Source of the DNA: Candidatus Izemoplasma sp.
Lineage (GTDB): Bacteria > Bacillota_I > Bacilli_A > Izemoplasmatales > Izemoplasmataceae
DNA length: 7,232 bases
Assembly: GCA_029939615.1 (NCBI GenBank)
Contig: JAOZSP010000073.1
Coordinates: 1 to 7,232, forward strand
Reading direction: 5' to 3'
Shown here: positions 1-6,967 of the stretch, piece after piece
Numbering within the stretch: position 1 is the first letter of the stretch
Layout: every line of letters starts with the position of its first letter
Program-made: the position numbers and the translations under genes
The notes under the pieces: generated by a model
The model's database searches: none
Seen by the model: only the letters and a program-made list of their open reading frames with translations
What the model was told of the DNA's origin: nothing

Positions 1-431
1 TCTGAAAGTTTTATCATTCCATAATTACCAGACCATGTAGAAAGACCAATTCTAACAATCATAGGATGAGTTTCAAATACTTCATTTATCCAATCTCTTA
101 ATGCTATGTATCCAATTCCTTTTCCCCACAAAGTATCATCATAAATCGTAATTCCTACTTCTAGCCAATTAGTTTCCTTTGATCTATAATAATAATTTAC
201 TGATCCCACTATATTTCCTGTTTCACTGTTTACTATAAATTTTCTGTTTGCAAATGCTTCTTCACCCAAAAGTAATTTTCTCTTGATTTCAATAATCTTC
301 AAATCAAGTTCTTTTACTGTCATTCTAGGATAATATGGCCCATCAAATTCATTATGTAATAAGTTGGGGTTGTTCCATTTTTCATATAGATAAAGGTCTT
401 CTAGTTCTAATTCTCGAATTAAGATTTTCAT
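1..431 (-). CDS. GNAT-family N-acetyltransferase, RimJ/RimL-like (3' end cut by window edge)
   Basis: Only the first 143 codons are present. The frame is open to base 1, so the C-terminus is missing. The protein resembles the RimJ/RimL-type GNAT acetyltransferases, which transfer acetyl from acetyl-CoA to an amino group. Seen in the sequence: an N-terminal beta strand (MKILIRELELEDL), a central strand pair ending in NIVGSVNYYY (about residues 73-82), the acetyl-CoA pyrophosphate-binding loop LWGKGIGYIAL (about 101-111, the R/Q-x-x-G-x-G motif A), and NYGMIKLSE near the cut, the usual helix facing CoA. The start ATG (431-429) is preceded by AAAAGGAG only 4 bases upstream, a good but tightly spaced ribosome binding site. 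The gene lies 23 bases after the GGDEF gene, with no terminator between them, so it is probably the last or next gene of the same operon. The substrate cannot be predicted: ribosomal protein, antibiotic, small amine and others are all possible. Confidence 0.85.
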   Translation of the reverse strand, partial: MKILIRELELEDLYLYEKWNNPNLLHNEFDGPYYPRMTVKELDLKIIEIKRKLLLGEEAFANRKFIVNSETGNIVGSVNYYYRSKETNWLEVGITIYDDTLWGKGIGYIALRDWINEVFETHPMIVRIGLSTWSGNYGMIKLS

Positions 432-454
432 TATACTCCTTTTCAATAATGTCA

Positions 455-1423
455 TTATCTGTATCCCGTTACTTTATTTTTTCCAGAACTCTTTGATATT
501 AGTAATCTTTGATCTGCTTCATTTATTACTGCTTCGTAATCTAAATCTACTTCGGGAATAGCTGTAGATACCCCTAAACTTATTGATACGTACTTGAATT
601 CAAACTTACTGCTGTGTTCTATTTTCATATCAAAAATCCCACTTCTTATCTTTTCAGCAATTTCAAGAGAATCTATATGGTTTGTATTTGGTAAGATAAC
701 CAAAAACTCTTCTCCACCATATCTCCCTACTTCATCGTATGGTCTATACAAATTACTTTGAATTTCATTTGCTATAGCAATTAATGTTTTATCTCCCATA
801 ATATGCCCAAAAGAATCATTATAAATCTTAAAATTATCAATATCTATCATAATAAAAGATATTTCACATTTTGATCTCAAACAATTCCTCCAAGATTTTT
901 TTATGTCTTTAAATAAAGCTCTCCTATTTGGTATTCCTGTCAGATGATCAGTATTAGCTAATGCCAATATTTTACTTTCTGCTTTCTTTAATTTTTTATT
1001 TGCGGACTCCAATTTTATGTTTTTGTCTTGAAGAGTTTTATTTATATTTGATAAGTTCATAAAAACCTTTACTTTCCCCTGTAGTAAAATCTTATTAATG
1101 GGTTTATACAAAAAATCAACAGCTCCTAGCTGATAACCTTTAAAACTTAATTCCTCACTCCTGTCAATTGCAGTAATAAAAATAATTGGTATTGAAGATG
1201 TTTTACTGTTTTCTCTTAAAATTTCAGCGACTTCAAATCCACTCATGCCAGGCATTTGCACATCCAAAAGAATTAAATCAATTTTATTCAACAAAATAAC
1301 TTTCAATGCTTCTTCACCTGAAGAAGCCTCGAACATACTTATGTTTTCTTGTTCAATCAAAGATCTAATAGTTAAGAGATTTGCACGTAAATCATCTACA
1401 ATCAAGACATTAAATTCAATCAT
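455..1423 (-). CDS. Response regulator with receiver and GGDEF domains (diguanylate cyclase)
   Basis: A 322-residue cytoplasmic protein that should make c-di-GMP from two GTP when phosphorylated. The receiver domain covers about residues 3-120, with acidic residues D10/D11, phospho-acceptor D54 (LLDVQMPG), T84 and K107 (YKP). A helical linker, about 120-155 and rich in Lys/Asn/Leu, is likely the coiled coil that carries dimerisation. The GGDEF domain is about 156-322: DHLTGIPNRR (159-168), the metal site in MIDIDNFK with D194, then YNDSFGH (201-207), and the active signature RYGGEEF (234-240). An RxxD inhibitory site, RPYD (227-230), sits correctly five residues before GGEEF, so product inhibition is likely intact. 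No EAL or HD-GYP domain is attached. The ATG starts two bases after the cheB stop, with GGAGG about 10 bases upstream inside the cheB end. This is the likely diffusible-signal output of the kinase encoded three genes upstream. The enzyme looks catalytically complete. Confidence 0.95.
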   Translation of the reverse strand: MIEFNVLIVDDLRANLLTIRSLIEQENISMFEASSGEEALKVILLNKIDLILLDVQMPGMSGFEVAEILRENSKTSSIPIIFITAIDRSEELSFKGYQLGAVDFLYKPINKILLQGKVKVFMNLSNINKTLQDKNIKLESANKKLKKAESKILALANTDHLTGIPNRRALFKDIKKSWRNCLRSKCEISFIMIDIDNFKIYNDSFGHIMGDKTLIAIANEIQSNLYRPYDEVGRYGGEEFLVILPNTNHIDSLEIAEKIRSGIFDMKIEHSSKFEFKYVSISLGVSTAIPEVDLDYEAVINEADQRLLISKSSGKNKVTGYR

Positions 1424-1425
1424 TA

Positions 1426-1995
1426 TTATTCGGCCTCCAATCCATTAATTAGTTTTCCGATTTCAATAGTTTTTAGCACTCTTGGATTTGTTAATATTTT
1501 TATCGCAGCAGTTGGCATAACATTATAAATAACTGTATCTGGATTTACAACTATCAAATCCCCCCCAAAGGCTTCGATTTTCTTTGCACCTTTTGCTCCA
1601 TCAATACTAGAGCCAGACAAAATAACTCCTAGTATTTTATCCTGATAAACTTCAGCGGCAGTTTCAAAAAGAACATCTATAGATGGTCTTGAAAAATTAA
1701 CTTTTTCATCAGTAGATAACGAAAAAGTTTTATCCTGTTCAATTTGCAAATGGTATAAGGGTGGTGCAAGGTATATTTTTCCTCCAGTAATTTTTTCATA
1801 ATTATCTGCTTCCTTAAATTTAAAATTAAGTCTATTAGAAAATAGTTTTACCATCCCTGAGTCCTCATTATCGTTTAGATGAATTAAAAAAACGATTGGG
1901 ATTTTAATTTGATAATCTACTTCTAATAATATCTCTTCTATTCCGGTTATTGCTCCAGCAGAGCCTCCAATAATAATAATCTCGTATTTACTCAT
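1426..1995 (-). CDS. cheB: Stand-alone CheB-type protein-glutamate methylesterase (no receiver domain)
   Basis: A 189-residue protein equal in size to the CheB catalytic domain alone. Chemotaxis CheB is about 350 residues with an N-terminal receiver, which is absent here. The family hydrolyses glutamyl methyl esters, and can deamidate glutamine, on chemoreceptors. The catalytic triad is visible: S12 in the nucleophile loop GGSAGA (10-15), H39 in FLIHL (36-40), and D132 in SGSSIDGAKG (127-136). Supporting motifs are GGKIYLAPP (71-79), the RPSIDVLF segment (103-110), and NVMPTAA (158-164), which matches the conserved xxMPxAA. Without a receiver it cannot be switched on by phosphorylation in the CheA-to-CheB manner, so its activity may be constitutive or set by partner binding. 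The ATG begins one base after the cheR stop. No good ribosome binding site is visible upstream (the nearest purine-rich run is too far), so translation is probably coupled to cheR. Identification as CheB-type is secure; a role in chemotaxis is not implied. Confidence 0.93.
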   Translation of the reverse strand: MSKYEIIIIGGSAGAITGIEEILLEVDYQIKIPIVFLIHLNDNEDSGMVKLFSNRLNFKFKEADNYEKITGGKIYLAPPLYHLQIEQDKTFSLSTDEKVNFSRPSIDVLFETAAEVYQDKILGVILSGSSIDGAKGAKKIEAFGGDLIVVNPDTVIYNVMPTAAIKILTNPRVLKTIEIGKLINGLEAE

Positions 1996-1996
1996 T

Positions 1997-2839
1997 TTAA
2001 TAACCGGGTTTTCTTCTATAGATTTTGTATTTTGAAGAGAAATCAGTGTATTTATTCTTTATTGAATTCGTTTTCAAATTTTCTTTTATGCCAAGACCAA
2101 TAAACCCACCTTTTTTTAGACTTTCAGTAAATAAGTCTAGAACAGAATTTTGCAAAGTTTGGTTAAAATAAATCAGAACGTTTCTACAAATTATAAGGTT
2201 TACATCCATCAATTTTCCATCAGTAACAAGATTGTGATTAATATATTCAACATTATCTATTAATTCATTATCAAATATTACATGTTTATAATTTGCTCGA
2301 TAGTAATCACTAAAAGAGTTCTTCCCACCTGCTTTTTGATAATTCTCTGTCCACTTCTTCATGTTTGATACTGGATATATTCCTCTTTTTGCAATAGTTA
2401 GTACTGCTTGATTAAAGTCAGTTGCATAAATTTTAGTTTTTTGCAACAGTCCTTCTTCTTTCAAAGTTATTGCCATTGATAATACTTCTTCTCCAGTAGA
2501 ACAACCAGCATGCCATATTTTTATTGAAGGATAAGTCTTTAAAATAGGAATTACTTTTTCCCTAATTTCTTTGAAGAATCCAGGGCACCGAAACATATCC
2601 GTAACGTTAATTGATAAATCCAACAATATTTCTGCAAAAAGTTTTTTATCTCGTAATAGTTTACCAGTCATATCATTAATAGAATCAATTCTACTTAATT
2701 CCATCCTTCTTTTCAATCTTCTTTTTATATGTGCAAATCGATAATTCGAGAAATCATAATCATACATTTCTTTTACTGCTTTAATTAGAAGCTCTATTTC
2801 AATATCTTCAATTTTTAATAACTTCACTGCTTCTTCCAT
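1997..2839 (-). CDS. cheR: CheR-type SAM-dependent protein-glutamate methyltransferase
   Basis: A 280-residue protein, the normal length of a minimal CheR with no TPR extension. It methylates glutamate side chains with S-adenosylmethionine. Seen in order: an all-helical CheR N-terminal domain (about 10-75) with a strongly basic helix HIKRRLKRRMEL (37-48), where characterised CheR proteins contact the receptor methylation helix; the NVTDMFR motif (78-84); the SAM-binding loop AGCSTGEE (111-118); YATDFN (138-143), whose Asp normally holds the SAM ribose; KRGIYP (151-156); and IICRNVLIYF (216-225). All core motifs are intact, so the enzyme should be active. The kinase stop TAA is followed directly by this ATG with no spacing. 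An AAGGGTG run inside the kinase end is a weak ribosome binding site, so coupled translation is likely. No chemoreceptor, CheA or CheW gene is in view. The neighbouring hybrid kinase, which has a Glu/Gln-rich repeat coiled coil, is the most economical candidate substrate, but this is inference. Confidence 0.95.
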   Translation of the reverse strand: MEEAVKLLKIEDIEIELLIKAVKEMYDYDFSNYRFAHIKRRLKRRMELSRIDSINDMTGKLLRDKKLFAEILLDLSINVTDMFRCPGFFKEIREKVIPILKTYPSIKIWHAGCSTGEEVLSMAITLKEEGLLQKTKIYATDFNQAVLTIAKRGIYPVSNMKKWTENYQKAGGKNSFSDYYRANYKHVIFDNELIDNVEYINHNLVTDGKLMDVNLIICRNVLIYFNQTLQNSVLDLFTESLKKGGFIGLGIKENLKTNSIKNKYTDFSSKYKIYRRKPGY

Positions 2840-5800
2840 TTAGAGCCACACCCTTAATACTGAAATTAATTTATCTTTATCAAGTGGTTTTGAAAGATAT
2901 TCAGTCGCGCCTGCAGTTATACATTTTTGTCTATCACCACGCATTGTTTTTGCAGTTAGAGCAATAATAGGTAACTTAGAAAACTTTTTGTTCTTCCTAA
3001 TTATTTCCATCGCCTCATATCCATCCATCTCTGGCATCATTATGTCCATCAAAACTAAATCAATCGAAGAATCTTTTTCAAGCCTATTAATTCCACTTGG
3101 TGCATTTGTATCAAACACAACATTTATATTTAATGTATCTAAAACTCCTGAAACAGAGAAGATATTTCTCATATCATCATCTATTAGCAATATTGTTTTA
3201 TCTTTAAATTCATTTGAATTATCATTAATAATTTTATTCTTATGACCATGAATAAATAATTTGATATCTTCTACTAATCTTTTATGCGCTTTTTCTCCTT
3301 TTATAATTATGTCCTCAACCATTTTTTCCAAATACTCTTCATCTTTCTGACTAAATGATTTTCCTGTATATATAATAATGGCAGGATTAGATGTTCTCTT
3401 ATCCTTTTTAATCTTTTCAAGTAATTCAAAGTCTTTTACATCTTTTAGTCCCAAATCAAGAACTATTAAATCATATCGATTTAGTTTTAATAATTCCAGT
3501 GTTTCTTTCCCATTCCCAGCACTATCAATAACGAGATTGAAATCTATAGAACTCTCGTTAATATATCTTATAATTGAATTTCTTTGATTAATATTATCTT
3601 CAATAACTAGTAACCTTGCATTCGTATTGAATCTATTTCTTGAACTAAGAATTATTTCATCAATTTGCTTTGTGCTAATCGGTTTTTCAAAGAAATTAGT
3701 CAATCCTTTCCTATTAGAACCTTCAATGTTTTTACCACTGACTAAATACACAGGGATTTCTTTGGTTCTTTGATTTAATTTTAAATGTTCAATTACTTTG
3801 TAACCATTCATTTTTGGTAAAGAGATGTCTAGAATAATTCCACTAGGTAAATAGTAATCAGCTAAGAATAATCCATTTTCACCTGTTTCAGTCACAATGA
3901 CTTTATGACCCTTATCTCTTATTAATTCAACTAACGAACTAGCGAAACTCGAATCATCGTCAATCACTAAGAATATTAAATCCTTTGGTTCAATATTATG
4001 TCTGTCATCTGAAACAAACCAATTCTTATCCTCTATAGGAGAATAATCACTTTCTCTAGATTTTAAAGATGCTTTTGATTTTGATTTTGATGCTTTTCTC
4101 ATTTTTGTTTTCTCGTTCGAGGTTGGTAATACTAGTGTAAATACACTACCTTTTAATGGCTCACTCTCAACAATCAATCGTCCCCCAAGTAATCTTGAGT
4201 AATGGTTTGAAATTGATAGACCTAATCCGGTCCCACCAAATTTTCTACTTATAGTTCCGTCCCCTTGTTGAAACGCACCAAAGATGCTTTCTAGATTCCC
4301 GGGTAGTATTCCAATTCCTGTATCAGTAACTTTCAGGAATAAATCTTTATTTTTCAAGAAGATATCAAGAGTTACAGAACCTTTTTTTGTGAATTTAAAG
4401 GCGTTAGATAAAAGATTTGTGATTATTTGTTTTACTTTCTTTTCATCAGTTTCAATATTCTCAATTACTTCATCATAATTAACTATAAAGTCAAGTTTTG
4501 ACTTAGTTGCTATCGGTTCAAAAATCTTTTTAATACTTTCAATTGTTGATTTTATATTCCAAGATGTAATAACTATATCTTCTTTTCCTGACTCCACTTT
4601 CGATAAATCTAAGATTCCGTTAATTAAATTTAGGAGATCTTTTCCTGAAGAGTTTATTGTTTTTGCGAATTCCCTATTTTTATCTGAGATTTTCTTGTTT
4701 TCCGATAATAATTCCGACAATATTAGTATACTGTTTAATGGTGTTCTAAGCTCATGTGACATATTTGCTAAGAATTCACTCTTATATCTACTTGCTTGTG
4801 CTATTTCTATATTTGACATCTCTAGTTTTGTTTGAGCAATTTGGAGATTCTTATTGAATTCATTTATTTGAATAATATTTGTTTCAAGTTCCTCATTAAC
4901 TACCCTCAACTCTTCTTGTTGAGATTCTAACTCTTCATTAGACACTCTTAGCTCTTCTTGTTGTGTTTCTAGTTCTTCATTAGACACTCTTAATTCCTCT
5001 TGTTGTTCTTCAAGTAATTTAGTTAGTTTTTGTGTTTCATCTAATAGTTCTTTAGTTTTATCATTAGCCATCACTTTTTCCAAAGCCGATGCAATTGAAA
5101 ACGAAATTGTTTCTAAATATTCTAAATCATTTGTACTATAATCACTTAATTTACCTATTTCAATAATTCCAACAACTGTCTTATTAACTACACAAGGAAT
5201 AATAGCTATATTTTTAGGCATAACTATTCCTACTCCAAAGTCAATAGATAATTCTGCAATATCGATATCATTGTAAACCTTAATTTCTCTTTCAATTGCT
5301 GTTTGCCCGATTAGCCCCTCATTGTATGCATATTCTAATTTTGTTGTTTTGCTTAATCCGTATCGTCCATGAAGTAAAAAGTTTCCTTTGTCTTGTAGTG
5401 ATTTGTTTATATAAAGCGCTCCAATTTCAGCTTCAACTTTACTAGTGATTTCCAATAGGAGACTATCTGATAATTCATCTAAAGAGTTGCTTTTTTGAAT
5501 TACATTTCTCAAATCAATTTGCGCGTTTTGAATTAGATTTATATTATTTTTAGAAATACTATCTTCCTGCATTTTGTGAAGATTTGTTTGATATTTATCA
5601 ACTAAAATCTCTATTTCAACTAATTCTTTTGATTCAACCTCAATTTCAAAATTTTCTAGATTATTCGGATCAAATTCTCCTATTACACTTGTTAATGTGT
5701 GTAAAGGAGTCAAGATAGAGTTTAGTACAAGATACATTACTATGTACATTGTAATTACTGCAATAACTCCAAGAAATATCATCGTATTAGAAATCCTATT

Positions 5801-6739
5801 CGCTTCATTAACTAAGAGTGCACTATCTACATCACTAAGCATATACCAATGCTCTCCAGTTTCACCGAGAGCAATTTGAAGCCCTACTTCAAAATTGCCA
5901 GATGGCATTGTCCCTTCAATAATACCCAAAGTATCAATCATTTCGAATCCACTTTCACAGTTAGGATGATATCCTGATATATGTTCCATTACATCATTTG
6001 AGTCATCTGAATTAACAATGATTACTCCTAGACTTGTGACGATGAAATCTCTTCTTTCAAATGTTGGATTAAAATTTTGTGCAATATAATCATAAAGGTA
6101 AGACACCTCAAAATCAATTCCAACCACTCCAATAAATTCATGTAATTCGTTAAACACGGGAATTGAAACAGTAGAAATAATTGTATCAGTTCCTTGAATT
6201 TCATAATGATATGGTTCAGTAAACAATGATTCTCCTAATGCTTTTGTCAAAACATACATGTCAAGCGTTTCAAACCCAACTACTGGCTCAATATTAATAG
6301 TACCGTAATTAAAAGACATATATGGAATAAATTGACCTGTAGCAGAGTATTTGTCGTCTCCAATAAATGAGTCATCATCATTATCAAAAGCGTTTGGTTC
6401 AAAAACGATGTTCACACCAGCTATGTTATCGTGATCAATGAGAAAGGTTTCTGTAATAGAAAGTACAACATCACGTTTATTTACAATATCGTCTGAATTT
6501 CGTATCTCTTCAATTATTGAAACGAGTAAATAAGTTGATTCATACAAAAGTGATAATTCTTTCTCAACATAAACTTTTTCCCTTTTCACTTCAAGTTCAA
6601 CTATTCTTGTACTTTGTTCATAGGCATTATTATATATATTCGTGTAAGAGTAAAGCACTATAATGCTTATTATTAGAACCAATAATAATGATAGCCATAA
6701 TAGGATTCTTGATTTAATTGATTTTGTTATTCTAAACAT
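2840..6739 (-). CDS. Membrane hybrid sensor histidine kinase: dCache, HAMP-like, GAF, HisKA, HATPase, three receivers
   Basis: A 1299-residue kinase counted from the ATG at 6739-6737, chosen because GGAGG lies 7 bases upstream. An in-frame ATG 19 codons earlier lacks such a site and would put Lys/His/Asn residues before the signal anchor. Domains: TM1 about 12-32; extracellular dCache-like sensor about 33-315 (IVFEPNAFD 111-119, QFIPYMSF 136-143, GVVGIDFE 204-211); TM2 about 317-340; HAMP-like segment from P345; GAF about 405-555; coiled coil about 560-650 containing three 14-residue repeats; HisKA with H662 in SHELRTP; HATPase with N779, DTGIG (806-810) and GGTGLGLS (835-842). A Lys/Ser-rich linker (about 877-896) leads to REC1 (D928/D929, D971, K1019), REC2 (E1047/D1048, D1095, T1125, K1147) and REC3 (D1188/D1189, D1232, T1262, K1284). 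All phospho-acceptors are present. No Hpt domain is in the window. It is the first gene of the operon and the likely sensor for the whole cluster; its ligand is unknown. Confidence 0.95.
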   Translation of the reverse strand: MFRITKSIKSRILLWLSLLLVLIISIIVLYSYTNIYNNAYEQSTRIVELEVKREKVYVEKELSLLYESTYLLVSIIEEIRNSDDIVNKRDVVLSITETFLIDHDNIAGVNIVFEPNAFDNDDDSFIGDDKYSATGQFIPYMSFNYGTINIEPVVGFETLDMYVLTKALGESLFTEPYHYEIQGTDTIISTVSIPVFNELHEFIGVVGIDFEVSYLYDYIAQNFNPTFERRDFIVTSLGVIIVNSDDSNDVMEHISGYHPNCESGFEMIDTLGIIEGTMPSGNFEVGLQIALGETGEHWYMLSDVDSALLVNEANRISNTMIFLGVIAVITMYIVMYLVLNSILTPLHTLTSVIGEFDPNNLENFEIEVESKELVEIEILVDKYQTNLHKMQEDSISKNNINLIQNAQIDLRNVIQKSNSLDELSDSLLLEITSKVEAEIGALYINKSLQDKGNFLLHGRYGLSKTTKLEYAYNEGLIGQTAIEREIKVYNDIDIAELSIDFGVGIVMPKNIAIIPCVVNKTVVGIIEIGKLSDYSTNDLEYLETISFSIASALEKVMANDKTKELLDETQKLTKLLEEQQEELRVSNEELETQQEELRVSNEELESQQEELRVVNEELETNIIQINEFNKNLQIAQTKLEMSNIEIAQASRYKSEFLANMSHELRTPLNSILILSELLSENKKISDKNREFAKTINSSGKDLLNLINGILDLSKVESGKEDIVITSWNIKSTIESIKKIFEPIATKSKLDFIVNYDEVIENIETDEKKVKQIITNLLSNAFKFTKKGSVTLDIFLKNKDLFLKVTDTGIGILPGNLESIFGAFQQGDGTISRKFGGTGLGLSISNHYSRLLGGRLIVESEPLKGSVFTLVLPTSNEKTKMRKASKSKSKASLKSRESDYSPIEDKNWFVSDDRHNIEPKDLIFLVIDDDSSFASSLVELIRDKGHKVIVTETGENGLFLADYYLPSGIILDISLPKMNGYKVIEHLKLNQRTKEIPVYLVSGKNIEGSNRKGLTNFFEKPISTKQIDEIILSSRNRFNTNARLLVIEDNINQRNSIIRYINESSIDFNLVIDSAGNGKETLELLKLNRYDLIVLDLGLKDVKDFELLEKIKKDKRTSNPAIIIYTGKSFSQKDEEYLEKMVEDIIIKGEKAHKRLVEDIKLFIHGHKNKIINDNSNEFKDKTILLIDDDMRNIFSVSGVLDTLNINVVFDTNAPSGINRLEKDSSIDLVLMDIMMPEMDGYEAMEIIRKNKKFSKLPIIALTAKTMRGDRQKCITAGATEYLSKPLDKDKLISVLRVWL
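4880..5005 (-). repeat. Three tandem 42-bp units encoding a 14-residue coiled-coil repeat
   Basis: Inside the kinase gene, residues 579-620 consist of three consecutive copies of a 14-residue unit: QQEELRVSNEELET, QQEELRVSNEELES and QQEELRVVNEELET. The spacing of two heptads per unit and the Leu/Val positions fit a parallel dimeric coiled coil joining the GAF domain to the HisKA dimerisation helices. At DNA level the units are similar but have diverged at synonymous positions (for example, AGC against AGA or TTA-type changes), so this is not a fresh slippage product. The Gln-Gln-Glu-Glu clusters recall receptor methylation sites in general character, although they do not match the classical small-residue-flanked consensus exactly. 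Length changes in whole units would keep heptad phase and so preserve signalling. Confidence 0.85.
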
Positions 6740-6816
6740 AATAATACCTCCAAAATGATTTTTAAAAAATAGAATTTTAACGTGAAAAAAAGACAAATCA
6801 TTAATAATTCAAGCAT
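6727..6816 (-). CDS. Possible 29-codon hydrophobic leader peptide overlapping the kinase start
   Basis: In the kinase leader an ATG at 6816 opens a 29-residue frame, rich in Leu, Ile and Phe, that ends in TAA 11 bases inside the kinase gene in another frame. The ribosome binding site is poor (AGGA only two bases before the ATG). The hydrophobic composition may simply reflect T-rich DNA. It is listed because a start-overlapping leader could couple translation to the kinase. I consider it more likely spurious than real. Confidence 0.12.
   Translation of the reverse strand: MLELLMICLFFTLKFYFLKIILEVLLCLE
6747..6751 (-). promoter_or_regulatory. Ribosome binding site that fixes the kinase start
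   Basis: On the minus strand GGAGG stands 7 bases before the ATG at 6739, the optimal spacing for a Shine-Dalgarno sequence. It supports the 1299-residue form over the longer in-frame reading from 6796, which has no comparable site and begins upstream of a normal membrane anchor. Confidence 0.85.
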
Positions 6817-6870
6817 AATCCTACAATAAAAGAGTTCATATCCCAATATTTTAGGTTTTTATACTGTTCT

Positions 6871-6907
6871 CCTCTATGAAAATTATATCATATCAGTTGT
6901 ATAGAGG
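6871..6907. promoter_or_regulatory. Inverted repeat flanking the promoter, possible operator
   Basis: CCTCTAT (6871-6877) and its exact complement ATAGAGG (6901-6907) are 7-bp arms separated by 23 bases. One arm overlaps the -35 box and the other overlaps the expected transcription start, so the pair brackets the -10 element. The arm centres are 30 bp apart, close to three helical turns, which would place two bound proteins on the same face of DNA. Seven-base arms can occur by chance in this AT-rich DNA. The placement is what makes an operator plausible; no regulator gene is identified nearby. Confidence 0.4.
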
Positions 6908-6910
6908 CAA
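6882..6910 (-). promoter_or_regulatory. Sigma-70/sigma-A-type promoter of the kinase operon
   Basis: Reading the minus strand, a -35 box TTGCCT (6910-6905, four of six consensus bases) is followed by exactly 17 bases and a perfect -10 box TATAAT (6887-6882). TGA sits directly before it, forming an extended TGN -10. Transcription should start near 6877-6875, giving a 5' leader of roughly 135 nt before the kinase ATG. This is the only near-consensus promoter I found ahead of the five-gene block. Confidence 0.8.
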
Positions 6911-6967
6911 ATTAGCTTTATAGTCAATCAAAAAATCTATCTTCGTCCAGTTTGATTTATATCTAAT

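Noticed and set aside
1245..1448. Short plus-strand open frames at 1245-1448, 2988-3245, 3378-3587, 4284-4478 and 5697-5879
   Set aside because: All lie opposite well-supported receiver, kinase or sensor domains, have no ribosome binding context worth noting and show antisense-like composition.
4010..4110. Simple-sequence run (tttgattttgattttga) suggesting slippage or phase variation
   Set aside because: It encodes the Lys/Ser-rich linker between HATPase and REC1 (about residues 880-893) with imperfect six-base periodicity. Gains or losses of six bases stay in frame, so it would not switch the gene off.
6740..6875. c-di-GMP riboswitch in the kinase leader, tempting because the operon encodes a diguanylate cyclase
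   Set aside because: The leader is A/T-rich with no GC-containing paired helices and none of the conserved purine-rich core seen in GEMM-I or GEMM-II aptamers.
6910..6960. Hairpin with AATCAAA / TTTGATT arms and a nearby T-run on the minus strand, as a terminator of the right-hand frame
   Set aside because: The arms are purely A/T apart from one pair, the loop is about 18 bases and the T-run lies inside the stem rather than after it, so it is not a credible intrinsic terminator.
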